Shown: positions 1 to 9,893 of the stretch, piece by piece
Position numbering within the stretch: the stretch's first letter is position 1
Layout: every line of letters begins with the position of its first letter
NCBI GenBank assembly: GCA_963573315.1
Contig: OY752149.1
Location: forward strand, 558,001 to 622,000
DNA length: 64,000 bases
Direction of reading: 5' to 3'
Source: Entomortierella parvispora
Lineage: Eukaryota > Mortierellomycota > Mortierellomycetes > Mortierellales > Mortierellaceae
Made by a program: the position numbers and the translations under genes
The notes under the pieces: model-generated
Database searches by the model: none
The model's input: only the letters and a program-made list of their open reading frames with translations
Told to the model about the DNA's origin: nothing

Positions 1-1132
1 GCCAGTATTTGATCTGAGAGAGCTTGGTTGCCTGAGATAGTATCACGGCTCCAGGTACCTTCGTCTTCCAATGACCCCAATATCCCAAGGCGAAAGTTAA
101 TTGTTACAACTACCACACCTCCACGAGAGACCAGATTCCCTGGCTCAAATACAGGCACTGAGCTAGAGTAACTGAAAACGAAAGGAAAAGAATCAGATGT
201 GTGCCTTTGGACGAACTTTCTCCTCTCAAAATGTTCTTACGAGATAGATTGCCCGCCGTGAATGTAAAACATGACCGGTAACAAGGTCTCGTTTTTTCCT
301 TTCAGGCTAGGTGTGTACACATTCAGGTGCAGACAGTCCTCGTCTTCTGTTACGCTATTGTCAACATAGCTCCTGAAATGTGAGATGAGTCCCGAGGTAG
401 GCGCTGTTTGGGGGCAGCTGTGCTTGTAATATATACCATCCCAAGTATTGATGAACGGGGCTTTCGCCACAGGAGCGGCGAAGCGCAATTTCCCAACCGG
501 CGCCTCTGCGTAAGGAATTCCCAAGAACCTGAACGCGTTCTGATCACGCCATCCTTGGATTCGACCCACAGGAGTATCAACCTTTATCTGTCTTGAAGCG
601 TCGTCAAACAGGAAATTGCGACTCGGTGCTGAATTGTAGCATATAGTTGGCAGCTTTGTGACGCAGGGGATCCGCCCCACCGTGTTGGATATCTTGTTCA
701 CGACCGGGCAACCGTCCACTGGATCGGATCCATCATAGACCCAAAATTGATCAAAGGCCGAGACTTCGGTTTGGGCTGGAGAGTTGTTATTTAGAAGGAA
801 TACGAGATCATTGGCAGCAGCCGTTCCGGGAGCATAAATGTACCCCCCTAACCGATCAACAATGGACGTTCTCGGGTCAGCTTACGTTTTACAATTGGGC
901 AAGTTTGGTTTGCTCTGATATTACCATCTCCGAAAGATAAGCACGCTGCCATTCCTGCCTGATGCTCCCGTGGGTGAGAGAGAAGTATGAACGCGTTCTT
1001 GGCCGTGGAAGAGTCAACATCGTTGTTAAGAAGAAGATGAATGCCGCTGGTGGCCAGAGGAGCCGTTGGGAGGATCAATTGTTGTTTGAAAAAAGTGATG
1101 ACCGCGAGGGCAGTCTGAATAAAGGACTCCAT
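1..1132 (-). CDS. Type-B carboxylesterase with N-terminal C-type-lectin-like module (3' part outside window)
   Basis: Likely a secreted ester hydrolase of the type-B carboxylesterase/lipase family (alpha/beta-hydrolase). Exons on the complement: 1132-925, 847-241 and 171-<1. The start is the ATG at 1132, followed by a weak hydrophobic leader. Residues about 30-140 form a module with four cysteines (C64, C116, C131, C139) and the motif FWVYD, as in the two paralogues in this window. The hydrolase starts with GRIQGWRDQNAFRFLGIPYAEAP and continues to FEPGNLVSRGGVVVVTIN, where the window ends. The catalytic Ser, Glu and His would lie beyond base 1. The oxyanion-hole motif reads HGGQS, not the HGGGF of its neighbour. 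It lies 484 bp downstream-to-upstream in tandem with the next gene, suggesting a local duplication. Family assignment is secure; substrate is unknown. Confidence 0.88.
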
Positions 1133-1616
1133 GTTTTCTAAACAGAGGTACCACAAATAGGTAGGGTGCAAGGAAAAAGTGGAAAGTGGGCTTGAAGGAT
1201 ACCATTGACAGAAGATTTATTAGAGAAAGTAGCGAAAGTCGAAAAGCATGCAATCCTTGCGATGCCTGGGGAATCTGATCTTCAAAAGATCACACCCATC
1301 CTTCTTGGATTCTAATTCCCCACATTCCATTGATCCCTTTCGATTCCCAAATTTTCCTGGACATGGCGTTAAAAGTGTAATCAACCCAACAAAAAGATAA
1401 CATCTCGTTTGAACGAGCTCCAGGATTGTATCGATCAGCAGGGTCATGTAGGGTGACAATGAGGAGAAAGAGTAGTTTACGTTATCATAATCGAGATAGT
1501 GTATTAGTGTCAATTGAGAGAAAGTAAGGGGTATGTGGGTGCGAAAATGCTAAGACACGGCTACGGAGCTACGAGTAGTATGTACAAGCAGATAAGAAAG
1601 GAGGCTCATTGATAAT
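1133..1616. other. Intergenic spacer between tandem carboxylesterase genes
   Basis: This 484-bp stretch holds the promoter side of the left carboxylesterase gene and the 3' end of the next one. No convincing exon or RNA gene is seen. Confidence 0.6.
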
Positions 1617-3954
1617 TCAAGGCGTATTGCTTGGGATCTCCAACCAGAAATCGTACAAAAAGACGTTGTCTATCCATGTACAGATATCATTCTCCGAGTT
1701 GATAGTCACTGCACTCTCGACATTAAGGTCCAAGATTGGGTTCGTGCCGTCATAAGGGACCCAATTCACACTGGTGACATCCGGGTTGGTAAGCTCAAAA
1801 CCATTCTGACCTGGCTGGGGATTTGGGTTTCCAGTCTTGGCAAACGTTGTCCATCGATCCACTACCTGTCTAGCAAACCGAGCGTCATCCCCTGTCTGAG
1901 TCAGGAAGGGTATCGCGGCCCCGCTGGCAAAGACTGGTTGGATATCAGCCGCATGACAGACACGTCCCGTACTAGAGGAGCAGTAGTTTTGGCCAACAAG
2001 AGGAATATCGCGACCGCGGTCAAATCGGAAGTTGTACGTGGGCTTGATCTTGGCCATCTCACGGCTGAGGTAGCGCAGAGGGCACAGGAAGTAATAATCA
2101 GTACCAAACTTGGTGAACTCGTCCCTCACGGCATCACTGTCACTCGGGTCCATGACAAAGTAGGGGGAGCTCAGCACAACCGCGGTTCGGTTTGCGTCCA
2201 ACACCAGCTCTAAAGCAGTTGACGCGTTCGCGATAGGGATGGGGTTCGGGAAATACTGAGGAACAAAGAGACCAGCCTCATCATGAACAGTACCCCACAT
2301 GATATCTGCCTTGGTGTTGTAATTGCCGGTCTTGACCAACTCTGAAAAGTCAGCTGGGATTAGCTCGCCATCATTGACGGGTCTCTGGATCAGGGCAAAG
2401 GTCACCCACTTGTTATCAGCCAGGACTTGAGCATTGGACTTCAACTGAGCCTCCAACAGGTCATTCATTGATTTGGATCGCGCGCAGGCTAGGTCGGTAA
2501 CCTCACATCCAAGCTGTTGCATGAAATAGTTGGACATCTTGGCGGCATCCGTAGGGAGCATGTACGGAATGTTGTGTGGATCTGATTCGCCCGCGACGCG
2601 TTTGTATAGACCAAAGGCCGAGGGAGCAGAGAGCAAGGCACGAATACTGGTACCTCCAGCCGATTCACCAAAAACTGTAACCATGTTGGGATCACCTCCG
2701 AAGGAAGCAATGTTCTTTTGCACCCACTGGAGTGCCAGGATCTGATCACGGATGGCTTGGTTTCCAGGGACCGTGCTACGATCCCAAGCTTGTGTGTTCT
2801 CCATCCAACCGAGCATACCAAGGCGATAGTTGATGGTGACAACGACAACACCGCCACGAGAGACCATATTGCCCGGTTCAAAAAGAATAATCGAGCCAGA
2901 GTTACTACATGGAGAGAGGGAAAGAGAGCGGGCGAGTTCGTTAGATTCTGGAATGTCATTGGGTCCATCCATTGTAATTGCCACTGGCTTACTTGACAAA
3001 TCCACCGCCATGAATATACAAAAGAACTGGCAGTGGATCTGCTCCTGCGCCCTTGAGACTCGGGGTATGGACATTCAGGTTTAAGCAGTCCTCCATCTCT
3101 GTGGCAGAGTTCTCGAGGTAGGAGAGAATGATAGGAGCCACTCCAGTCGACAGAGCTGTCTGTGGGCAGATACCCTTGTAGCTGATTGCATTAAATGTTC
3201 CAGTGAATGGAGCCTTAGCAACAGGCGCCGCGAACCGAAGGTTGCCTACAGGTGCTTCTGCATAGGGGATGCCTAAGAAGCGGAACGCATTCTGATCGCG
3301 CCAGCCTTGGATCTGACCTACAGGAGTGTTGACCTTGACCTGTCGCGAGGTGTCATCGAATAAAAGCACACGACGCATCACTGAGTTGAAGCAGACTGAA
3401 GGCAACTTTGTACTACAGGGGATCCAATCTGTCTTGCCAGTGTTTTTGTTCACTGCCAAGCAGTTACTGAAGACACCGGGGACAGCGTTGTAGATCCAGA
3501 ACTGCGAGAAGGCGGTGACCTCAGGCTGTGCCGGTGCATTGTTGTTCAAGAGCGAAACAAGATCTGTTGCTCCAGAAGTTCCTGGAATATAGATGTATCC
3601 GCCTAGAGTATAATGTGACCGAACTTGTCCTCAGATGATGTGCTCAAAGTCCTCGTTTGATCAATTGTTTTCACAACAATCACCCTCCTTACCATCTCCC
3701 ATGGACGTGCATGCAGACATTGCAGTGTAGTAGTCTCGAGGATCGGACAGGAGCATGTAGGCGTTCTTGATAATGTTGGACGAGTCGACATCGTTCTTGA
3801 GCAGCAGATGAGCGCCATTCACATCGCTTGCCAACGGTGCAGTTGGAAGGAGGAGTCGCTTGTTGATTTTTTTAACTGGCGCTGCATCTGTGAGTAGAGT
3901 CTGACCTGCCAAGATGGCTGCGAAGCCGACCGCGACAAAGTTCTTGAGGATCAT
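1617..3954 (-). CDS. Secreted type-B carboxylesterase with N-terminal C-type-lectin-like module
   Basis: Complete gene of 719 codons. Exons on the complement: 3954-3693, 3602-2993 and 2904-1617; both introns are 88-90 nt with GTAAG donors. Residues 1-25 look like a signal peptide (MILKNFVAVGFAAILAGQTL...), so secretion is expected. Residues about 45-160 carry four cysteines (C82, C135, C150, C158) in a stretch ending NCLAVNKNTGKTDWIPC and STKLPSVC, resembling the C-terminal half of a C-type-lectin domain. The hydrolase part has the family hallmarks: GIPYAEAP, oxyanion hole HGGGF, nucleophile motif FGESAGG (Ser about 372), acid in GTVHDEAG and the likely catalytic His in VCHAAD. It therefore looks catalytically intact, unlike many non-enzymatic family members. 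Substrate cannot be inferred from sequence. A TATA-like element lies about 170 bp upstream of the ATG. Confidence 0.92.
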
Positions 3955-5897
3955 AGTTGGCTGTCCTCTTTGAATCCTCGGTCAGAAAGGTATATGTTTG
4001 AAGAAAATGAACAGAGATCGAAAATTCTGGAAGGGCCTGAAGCTCGGATGGAGAGCGAGGCGAAGAAGGCTGAAAAGGGAGAGGGGCTGTTGACCAGGAT
4101 TCAAGCCCAGGGGAGTAGAGACGCTTTTTATATCGATAAATTTGGCGCGCTGATGCACTGCACTGTTTGGCCGGACCAATGGCGGGCGCAAAAATTTGTC
4201 GTTGTCATTCCGAGCAACGATCAATAGAACACGGTCCTCTGGCAGGCAGGAAGGATCGAATTTGAATTTCGTGTTTGTGGAGGGAGAAGGCGGTTTGCGC
4301 GAGGGGGAGAAGGGGAGGGAGAAGGGGGGGGGGGGAATCAGGCGACAGTTCAGAGCTGCTGATGGGTTGCCCAAGGACTCCAGGAAGCCAGAAACACAGA
4401 CGGCGGACCGAGACCAGACCGAGATGGAAAAGATAGGCGGGTGAAGTTGCGGCCGAGACACTGTTGTCTCGGCTTGCAGTCGCTGTCATGCTTGCGCTGC
4501 GTGTGGTCTTCAAAAAGTCGCCCACCAGACCTTTGGCACCGCACCGACAAGGCCCAAGGCAAAGCGCGCCGAAGGGTCTGCTCCTTTCATCACGATGCAC
4601 AATTCTGAAGCGACTAGTCGTATCCAAACAAACCACTACAATGAGTCAACGACAAACAGGAACGGAGGCATTTGATCTATTTTGGCGCTTGGACTACAAC
4701 TTGGAATGCCGAAGGGCTTTGCGTCCAACAGAATAATTCGCCTGACATGTTAGAGCGCCACTCACACTCGACAGACATGTCCCCGGCAATTTTGTTGGTA
4801 GGCATGTAGCAGTTCTTCATTCTGCACATTTGCCCTTTTCTTTCCACCTTCTCTCTTTATTTTTGGATGGTTTCTTCACACAATTGCTCTTTTCCTCTCA
4901 CGTTCTCGTTTTACTAATGGTTGCTCCGGTCTGAGCTATAGACATATCCTAAAAGTGCAACCGTGTAGTCTGCAGCACACATGTCCGAGGTGTGACCTAA
5001 CCCTCCGCTGACGAACGCCGGGCTCCAAGTTACACACGAGCAAACATCCAACAGGCGCGAAAGACAACATTGGTATTGTTTTGCTTCTCGTCTTGTGCCG
5101 ACTGTGCGCTCGCATCCTGCAGTTCTTCCTGTGTGGTCAATTATGATCGGTCAGAAAACAGCAATCGAGCTTTCTTGGTCAGGATTGTTCCGAGGATATT
5201 GTCTTCACCACTCCGAGTACGCGGACTATGATGGCTAGACAACGCGTGTGAACCCCGTTTTTGTCAGAGCGAGGGTGGAATGGGTATATACAAACGTCCC
5301 GTCGAAGAAGAGCTCTTTTTCTCGCTGAAAGTCAAGGTAGAACGATAGCGAAGATCGGTCGACGCCTGCGGCGATTGTGCTGTTCCACCCAAGGTGGCAG
5401 CAGGACACCCATCGACAGCTGTGACCGTCAATTTGACGATCGTTCTCAGGAGAGGCAGGAGAGCCACGGCGAGCTACGCCACAAATGCACCCTGTATGTG
5501 GAGGACAGTTCTCAGGAACGCGGAATGTTTCTCGATTCAATGCGTGCATTTCATGATTAAGCAAGGTTACTGTTGTGTGAGAATTGACAGGCCCTGAAAT
5601 TCCAGTCGCCCCTCTGTAAGCTTGACTTATCCTCGAAGTAAACATGACATCCGACTTTACTTTGTGTCGTTTGTCGAGGTTGTTCCACGACTCTCCATTC
5701 TCCTTCACAGTCAATAGTTCTTCCTTTTTGAGTACTCATTATTGTTTGAAACAAATCTGGGGCTGAGATCCCCTCTCACTTCAGCGCGTGTTCTTTAAAA
5801 CGGTTGTATTACATGGTATAGGAGTAAAGGAGGGTGTTAGGTCTATCTACAAGTACAATTGGGGGGTATTTTGGGATCCACTCGGGATTATGGTAGA
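3955..5897. other. Intergenic region, no gene supported
   Basis: About 1.9 kb between the carboxylesterase start and the 3' end of the cystinosin-like gene. It contains a TATA-like element (4124-4137) and a short G run near 4327-4335. Open frames here are short, overlap one another and lack recognisable motifs or splice continuity. Confidence 0.6.
4124..4137 (-). promoter_or_regulatory. TATA-like element, ATCGATATAAAAAG on the minus strand
   Basis: The 14-mer reads ATCGATATAAAAAG on the coding strand, about 170-180 bp upstream of the carboxylesterase ATG. An identical 14-mer lies upstream of the small mitochondrial gene at 43135-43148 and a close variant is upstream of the secreted protein gene near 38340. 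Role as a core promoter is inferred. Confidence 0.5.
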
Positions 5898-7045
5898 TCA
5901 GTGCCCGAGCTCGAGATCCTTCATGCTTGCAGGCTGGCTCTGTCCTGACTGGGCAATGCTCTGGTAACGGCTCTTTTGGTTCGCCACCAACAAACCCTTT
6001 CTTTCACCCTCCTGATTGTGTCCGCCTTGGATGAGAATGCTGGCCAGTCCGTTTTTTGGAGAGCTACTGATATTGTTGTCGTTGCTAGCCTCGACCATGG
6101 ACAAAGGAGCGTAAAACTCCTCTCTGTTCCTGTACAAGATGAAGTGCTGGGTCATGAAGATCAGGTCGAACGCAATGCTCAAGAAGCCCAGGCCAAACTT
6201 GACTGGATCGCCCGAGATGCCTGACCAATCTCCCGATAGCGAGCTATCGAGTACCAGTTGTCCGATGCTCAACACTCCGCCTGTGAAGTCCAGAAGGATG
6301 TTATGAATGGACCAACCCACAGTCGATTTTGCTGCAAAGTTGAGATATAGTTGAGGGCAGTACTTCAAGAAGGAAATGCCCAGCTTGATGTAGCTGAGGT
6401 AGTAGAGCAGGTCAATCCACTGAGAAGTGCCAGCGACGACAACAGAGGCCGAGACGAGACCTGCGCCGATGAACGAGATCAGAATGAGGACTTTTGTTGG
6501 GCTGGATACCTTCTGATCCTGGTCACGCTATTATAGCATAAAGAAGCCATGTTGACAGAAGGAAAGGGAATGATTAATCATCGATTCAGCAAGCGTACGT
6601 GCGCGCTCAGCCTCTGTGCTGATATGTTGGGCGTCACAGAGCCAAAAAAAAAAAAAAGACGAAATGGCGTGCTCAATAGGGGCGGAGATCATACCTTGTA
6701 GAAAAAGCTCTGGAGAAGGGTTACGCTCGACAGAACCAAGGCATGAACAGCAAAGATCACATCGTTGGCCCGAACCAGGTTGTCTTGGCCATCGTTCCGT
6801 TGTCGGTACTCTTCCTGGACCTCCTCACTGAAGAAAAAGGCAAGGTTGAAGGCCGAGTAGAACAAAAAGCCAACCACGTTCAGCGCGAGAAAGTCAAGCG
6901 ATAGACCCTGTACTGACTTGCGGCGGTAGTTGTAGATCGCTTGTGGGTAAAAGGAAGCGGACCAAGCAGCGAAGTAAGCCCAGCCGATCAAGTGCGAGAT
7001 CCAAGGTCCAAGACCCGTTTGCGCTGCTGAGGTGACCGAGTCCAT
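5898..7045 (-). CDS. Cystinosin-like lysosomal/vacuolar PQ-loop transporter
   Basis: Predicted proton-coupled cystine exporter of the lysosome or vacuole. Exons on the complement: 7045-6695 and 6527-5898, giving 326 codons of protein, a little shorter than human cystinosin. The start ATG at 7045 follows a pyrimidine-rich leader. The protein begins with a short N-terminal stretch and then alternates hydrophobic segments. Both PQ loops are visible: SFYPQAIYNYRRKSVQGLS in exon 1 and KYCPQLYLNFAAKSTVGWS in exon 2, the latter followed by NILLDFTGG, a very characteristic cystinosin string. The family normally has seven membrane helices and the hydropathy fits. The C-terminal 70 residues are hydrophilic and unconserved in appearance. 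The long N-glycosylated luminal tail of the animal protein is absent. Confidence 0.93.
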
Positions 7046-7533
7046 TGTGTCTGTTGTGCTGCGAGAGTGGAGTTCGAGCAAGGGTAACAGTAGTGCACTC
7101 ACGGTGGAAGGTGTGTGAAGGAAGAGATGGGAGACAGAGAGAATAGGGAGGCAAAGAGGTAGAGAGGCAGAGAGATAGGGATAGAGAGAGAGAAGGGGTA
7201 TTGACAGAGAAGACAAGAAGTTGAAGGGAAAAAAGTGTGGAGAAGCCCTTTTATGCAAGCACAGGCACAAGCACACCATCTTCGCAACTCAGCAGTGATT
7301 TCAAAGACGTGCCCTGAGCACGCCATCGAGTGATGAATAATAGCGGATAGATATGTGGATGGCGAGACAGACACCTTCCTTTTATGGAAATTGAGAGCCT
7401 GGCTGGCGGGCTGCGGGGCAGTGACACCTGCTGTTGTCACTGCTGCTGTGCTCGCTTCTTGCTCCCTCTGCAGACGATAGCAGCGAACAGACTACGGAAC
7501 TACTCAAACCATTCCCACTACGACTACCAACCG
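7046..7533. other. Promoter-side spacer of the cystinosin-like gene
   Basis: The first 150 bases upstream of the ATG are a purine-rich plus-strand tract (GAGAGAG, GATAGGG repeats near 7130-7200), that is, a long pyrimidine tract on the coding strand, a common feature of fungal 5' leaders. No gene seen. Confidence 0.5.
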
Positions 7534-8808
7534 CTAAAAGTCACCCACATCCAGCAGTTGTACCTTCAGATCCCGGTTCTCACTCTCGAGCGAGTCCACG
7601 TACTCAGACGCTTGTGCGTGCTGCATGCTCAGTGCACGGAACTTGGTCAGCAGTTTCTGGTGCTCTGCCGACAGATCGTATCCAACGCTGTTTACAGCCA
7701 GCCCACCTTGTTGTTGCTGTTGATTTTGCGGCGACGGAACGACGCTGCTGGCCCTCGGGGCACTGCCTCCAGTCCTGATACTGGTATCTGAATAGGAAGA
7801 TGGGACGGCCGCGACCACCCCCTGAGAAACTGTCCTCAAAGCTGACGTGGCGGGGGCTTGTACAATGTTGCTCTGCCATTGAGCCCTCTCGCGCTCAAGA
7901 GTCGAGACCTCCGATCCAAGTCTATCGATTTTTTGCGTCAACTCGAGAATCTGTTCCTCCTTCCGCGCGTTCTCCTCCTCCAACACCTGCACCCTCTCTT
8001 CCTTTCGACCATCGTCCTCTGGCCGTCTCATAAAGTCGACCATGCGGTTCACTGAATTGTGAGCACGACGGGGACGGGTCTCCTCGTTGTTGTTGCCCCC
8101 AATGATCTTGTTGACCCCGACAGAGGCCACGGCGGCTTGCACCACCAATTCAGTTGAGACGGCCCTGGAAGCCTGAATCTCCTGAACCAACTCCTCGATC
8201 CGTTTCGCCTTTTCTTCCACCTCCTTTTCTTTCTCCCCCACCTTTGTTTTCCAGTCCAGGCACTCCAGGACCTTGACGCCCATCTCAAACTCACAGGTTT
8301 GAACCACCTGCTTCAGATCCTCCAAAGTCTTTTCATGATTCTCTATCAAATTCTTGATCTCAAGTCTCTGTCCATGGATCTGTCGATTCGCCAAGATTAG
8401 TTCTTCTTTTAATCCCGTCAGATACCGCTCCAGTTCGGTGATTTTGGCCCGAAAGGTCGCGTTCTCTTTTGAGAGCTTCTTGCTACCAAGACTGGGGAAC
8501 CGACCAAGTCCACTGTTGCCATTGTTGTCCTTGACGTTGTTGTAATGATGGTTACTGGGGGACGGGGGAGCGGCGGCTAAGGAGCTGGAAGCATTGAGGG
8601 AGCGGGTCGCTGTTCGAGACAGGGCTGGCATGGGGGGAAAGTTCCTGTCGTGGTCATCTGCAGAGCCTGTGGTGGAGGCGGAGGATGCCGTGGATTTGTT
8701 ATGCTGGGGACGGTCAGATGGTTGGGGAGGGGTAGTAGGAGCCTGCTGCGTGCCTGGAACGAGGATCGGTGCAGAGATGGACTGCAGGCTGACGTCGGAT
8801 GAAGGCAT
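7534..8808 (-). CDS. Coiled-coil protein of unknown function
   Basis: Single-exon frame of 424 residues starting at the ATG at 8808. I do not recognise a family. The N-terminal 120 residues are Ser/Pro/Asn-rich and probably disordered. Two coiled-coil blocks follow: roughly residues 115-210 (NATFRAKITELERYLTGL..., VEEKAKRIEELVQEI) and about 255-310 (VQVLEEENARKEEQILELT...). A short third heptad segment at the end (SEYVDSLESENRDLKVQLL) suggests a C-terminal dimer zipper. A Ser/Gln-rich linker separates the second and third. This layout is typical of cytoskeletal or vesicle scaffold proteins, but nothing in the sequence names a partner. Coding status is supported by the length, the heptad periodicity and the absence of in-frame stops. 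Confidence 0.8.
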   Translation of the reverse strand: MPSSDVSLQSISAPILVPGTQQAPTTPPQPSDRPQHNKSTASSASTTGSADDHDRNFPPMPALSRTATRSLNASSSLAAAPPSPSNHHYNNVKDNNGNSGLGRFPSLGSKKLSKENATFRAKITELERYLTGLKEELILANRQIHGQRLEIKNLIENHEKTLEDLKQVVQTCEFEMGVKVLECLDWKTKVGEKEKEVEEKAKRIEELVQEIQASRAVSTELVVQAAVASVGVNKIIGGNNNEETRPRRAHNSVNRMVDFMRRPEDDGRKEERVQVLEEENARKEEQILELTQKIDRLGSEVSTLERERAQWQSNIVQAPATSALRTVSQGVVAAVPSSYSDTSIRTGGSAPRASSVVPSPQNQQQQQGGLAVNSVGYDLSAEHQKLLTKFRALSMQHAQASEYVDSLESENRDLKVQLLDVGDF

Positions 8809-9893
8809 TTAAAATACTTTTTAAGACAGGGGATGTGAGGATTATTTGGATGTGGTTGACAACGGTTCAGGTAGGGCTGCTGTTCGGCAGCAATGGTTGT
8901 TGTTGAAGAAGGGCAGATGCACGGAGGGACAAAAACAGAAAAGATAGAAGGGAAGGCGAACAGAGGAAAAGTAGGAACCAAAAAGAAAGAAAAATCCTCG
9001 CTCGGAAATCGTATACGTCGTTCTTTGAGTTGTGGGAAGTCCAGCGTAAAGAAAGAAAAAAACACGGAGTCGTCCTTAGTATTAGGAGCGTCCATTGGGG
9101 AGTTAGGGAGTCAAAGCCCAATACCAATAATAAAAAAAAAGCCCTCCTCGGCAAGCAAAGTCGCAAAGGAGCCCAGGGCACTGTGCAGAACAAGTTGCAA
9201 CTGTCGTCTGGCTAATAAGTCAGAGTAAAAGCTCTTTCTTCACAGATAGGAACGAAGAGGATATGTGACGGCAGGGCCATTATGGACAGAGCAGAAGAAC
9301 AGGTTGATGCTGGGAAGAACCCTTGCAGGGGCAAAGAGGAAGTACCATCTCTTTTCTCATCCACCCCCAAATGCAAGTCATTCAACAAAGAAATATTCCC
9401 CCTCCTTACTTCTCAAGGAGGGAAATCCAAAAAGACGGGAGGAGAGAGGAAAGAAGGAAAGAAAGCCCAATCCTCTCTTTTGGGTATCATATCATCATCG
9501 CGCTTGGTTACTGTCTTTATTACATAGTTGCAAGGAAAGAGAAGCCATCGTGGCTCCGTCTCGTTACGCTATTTTAAGGAGTCATCTAGCTTATGGAGTA
9601 AAGCCACATTTGCCGGAGAGAATGGCCCCAAGGCACACCAGATGGCGATTTATCGTACGAAAAGGAGTGAGCCCGTGGTCAGGTCTAGACCTTTCTGTAG
9701 CGCCTCGTGGTCCCAGCTTGGACACAGTTTACGCGTTGCGCAGTGATGCCATTATATTGATGGACTCTGGTTTATTTCAATTCACAGAGAAAGGCACACG
9801 ATCGACGCGTTTGGTTTGGAGAACATGTCGAGAAAACGCAACTTGGCGTCTCCGCACACTGGTATCTTTTTGTTTTCTGCAGTCGGATTGGAT
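8809..9893. other. Intergenic region, promoter side of the coiled-coil gene
   Basis: 1.1 kb with A-rich and purine-rich stretches on the plus strand. A plus-strand open frame runs from 9265 into the antisense of the next gene but has no motif and is low-complexity at its start, so I leave it out. Confidence 0.5.
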
